Positions 61,991 to 64,000 of a DNA stretch of 64,000 nt are shown in pieces (position 1 is the stretch's first letter; each line of letters starts with the position of its first letter). The stretch is taken from positions 3,752,316-3,816,315 of the forward strand of contig SCHM01000004.1 in the NCBI GenBank assembly GCA_004123355.1, in the 5' to 3' direction. Source of the stretch: Amphirosellinia nigrospora. Taxonomy: Eukaryota; Ascomycota; Sordariomycetes; Xylariales; Xylariaceae. The notes beneath the pieces were generated by a model. The model worked only from the letters and a program-made list of their open reading frames with translations. It searched no databases and was not told the origin of the DNA. A program made the translations under genes and the position numbers.

Positions 61991-62540
61991 CTTGTGCACA
62001 ACAGCATTAGCAATGGCAATGGCCCCTGCGCTTTTGCGCACTGCTTATAATCGTTGTAGCGCAAATAGGGACATTAACCTCGTGCAAGTGACGACCGAGT
62101 TGCGGCTGGAGATGGTCGCGTTGCCGGCGTGACTACGAGATCTTCGTATGTGTTTGTACGTGACGACAGTGACTAACAGGAGTTGGGTTCACGCTAAGGA
62201 TAAAGGCACGAGTGTGAAGGTTATTGCAATTGTCTAACCTAGATAGGTATTATCTATGAATAAATCACACCCTGCCCACTTCCGCCCACTTGCCAAGGAT
62301 CTACACAGAGGTATCCACTATAGAGGTACCGCTACTTCCAACCTTCCAAGGTTCGTAGGTAGGTCCTTTCATGAATGTTGAAGATTTCAATATTCTTTCA
62401 TTTGGAAATAAGTGCCATAGCTTCTACGATGTTGCCGCGCAAGATCGGCCATAAGCCACGAGATTACCTACCTATAGGTAATACGTAGTTGATAAAATCA
62501 CCTCAACGCCAATGATATCACTTTCTACCCCCATCCGAAT
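61991..62540. other. Promoter region of the large regulator / 3' end of Ku70
   Basis: Holds the upstream region of the Zn2Cys6 gene and the Ku70 3' end (both genes run leftward). TAGGTA/TACCTA half-sites cluster at 62245-62360 and 62465-62480. No gene is seen. Confidence 0.5.
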
Positions 62541-64000
62541 TTACACATTATCCTCAACCCACTGCTCCAGCCTCTCTACCAAGTCCTTCTTCAATCCTTT
62601 CGTATCGAGATTACGACTACCCATGGCGCCCCGGAGGTCTGCGACCGTAAGCTTTGCCAATGTGCCTGCATCATAACGCTTCCGCAACTCGGCGTTGCTT
62701 AAACCGTCTTCGCCCCATCCTTGTCTCTGACCACTGTGGTTCTCGATTTTTCGCAGGCCGAGGTTCATCTTCTTCATCCTGTTCCTCCAATTCACGCTTG
62801 ATCTTTTTTTGTTCCTGGATTTGCTCAACCAAATCATCTGCAACCTGGGACCATTCCTGGATATATCCGCCGCAGCGCTTATGTATTGCCCGATACTTGG
62901 GCACAGTTGCATCCTCAGGTTGGTCAGGAACAACGTCTTCCAATGCAAGCGCCTGAAGAATCTTGTAGTGCCATTGTAATGCCGGATTGGGATATTTTGA
63001 TGGATTATAGGCACCGCCCGGTAGCTGCAACTGCTGAACTACCTTGTTCATCCTGTCGGTTAATGCGTTCGTGGTCCGGATAACTTTCCCTGTCTCTGGT
63101 CCATCACGTACGTCGTCTGTGAAAGGAATGGGATAAAGCCATATTCCCGCAGGCAAGAAAGTTGTACCAGACTTTTCATCAGTGGTTGCCCGAGACGGTA
63201 TGACGGCAACAAGCTGCGGATTTCCATTTCTCCGCGCGATATGCCAAGCCACTGCCACCTTTTTAGACTTTAGTAGCTTTTGCCATAAAGCTGTAAAGAC
63301 CCTTGTTGAACCAACGTAGCCCTCCTCGCTAGGAAAAATGTAGGTGGATTTCTTAATGGAAGCCCAGAATCGTAATAGTGAGCGATCCTTGAAGCCGATA
63401 ATCCGAATGCAGGCGCCGCCAAATTGTTTTATCGATTTTTGTTCTTCATCTGTAAAGTAGACGTATTCACTGCCGAACTTATATGCTTTCTTTACTTCGT
63501 ACTTTTCAACAGTCCGAGCGCTGTCTTCCGCCAAGCGAGCAGTTTCGCCCATGGCAACCTGTGGGGTTTCACCTTCTAGCCAAATGTAACAACTTCGAGC
63601 CGGAGCTTGTTTTTGGACGATGTTATATCCCTTGACCGATATGGTCAAGCCAGGTCCAATTTCAAACGGCATGTTACTGAAATATGCCCTCTTCGGTGTT
63701 TGTCTAGAATTGATGTTGGAGACAAGAGACTGGAGTAAGTTTAAGCCATCGGTAGACTTAGCCGGTGGGACTTTTCCAAGATTTACTTCGTCGAGAACCG
63801 GGTCATGATATATAATATCCTATACTCGTCAGCTTGTGAAGCGTATGTCGGCTATGTAAGACGACACCTACATCATAGAACTTGCTAGTATCAAATTTAG
63901 ACTCTCCGTTAGTAATAGGGAAAAGCTCGATAGTGCAGCCATGGTCGTGGATATCTTTAGCACCGACAGCAGGGTCCCATGAAGGATTTTTCTTCATGCC
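62541..64000 (-). CDS. ku70: Ku70, C-terminal part (gene runs off the right edge)
   Basis: Ku70 pairs with Ku80, rings DNA ends and starts non-homologous end joining; it also acts at telomeres. The N-terminal vWA-like domain enters from the right edge, ending [19 protein letters not shown] and KFYDDIIYHD. Intron 63871-63820. The Ku core follows ([75 protein letters not shown]), then the C-terminal helical arm ([19 protein letters not shown]). The end is a SAP DNA-binding domain ([21 protein letters not shown] then [18 protein letters not shown]), a hallmark of Ku70 and absent from Ku80. One frame change near 62755, at AKN/REN in an A run, separates core and SAP; it fits small base loss. Confidence 0.92.

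Noticed and set aside
1-64000. Transposons, integrated viral sequence, RIP-mutated repeats, CRISPR
   Set aside because: No transposase, reverse transcriptase, integrase or capsid-like sequence, no long direct or inverted repeats, and no extreme TA bias were noticed on reading.

Overview
The window is nuclear DNA of a filamentous ascomycete (Pezizomycotina, most likely a Sordariomycete). The support is direct: short introns (about 48-240 bp) with GTRAGT-type donors and CTAAC/CTGAC-like branch sites, several Zn2Cys6 regulators, fungal DHA1 exporters, and a standard fungal housekeeping set (septin CDC3, La, mitochondrial uS4, LSM4, Ku70). I saw no convincing transposon, viral element, CRISPR array or rRNA gene.

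Layout. 0-7 kb is accessory: a decayed-looking SWIM zinc-finger gene (1.3-2.8 kb) and a kinase-like gene (5.3-7.0 kb), both on the minus strand and both broken by small frameshifts. 7-12.7 kb holds no gene I can support; its last part is probably the long leader of a variant zinc-cluster regulator (12.7-15.5 kb, plus). A TauD-like oxygenase follows (17.5-18.9 kb, plus). 18.9-26.1 kb is a 7 kb stretch without a supportable gene. From 26 kb on the window is gene-dense: a nirA-type Zn2Cys6 regulator (minus) divergent from La (plus); a DHA1 exporter (minus) divergent from mitochondrial uS4 (plus); septin CDC3 (minus); a second DHA1 exporter (minus); a secreted HD-domain protein (minus); a PPR protein (minus); LSM4 (minus); a single-pass membrane protein of unknown function (plus); a GC-rich unknown-family gene (plus); a large Zn2Cys6 regulator with a possible second zinc domain (minus); and the C-terminal part of Ku70 (minus), cut by the right edge.

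The genes do not form one pathway. Themes are RNA biology (La, LSM4, PPR, mitochondrial uS4), regulation (three zinc-cluster proteins) and efflux (two DHA1 pumps). I found no secondary-metabolite backbone gene.

The most important caution is technical. Many conserved genes, including La, septin and Ku70, switch frame without an intron while the encoded protein stays conserved on both sides. Nearly all of these switches fit the loss of a single base, often in runs of C or G, which looks more like uncorrected assembly errors than gene death. Coordinates given for such genes span the whole locus, not one open frame.
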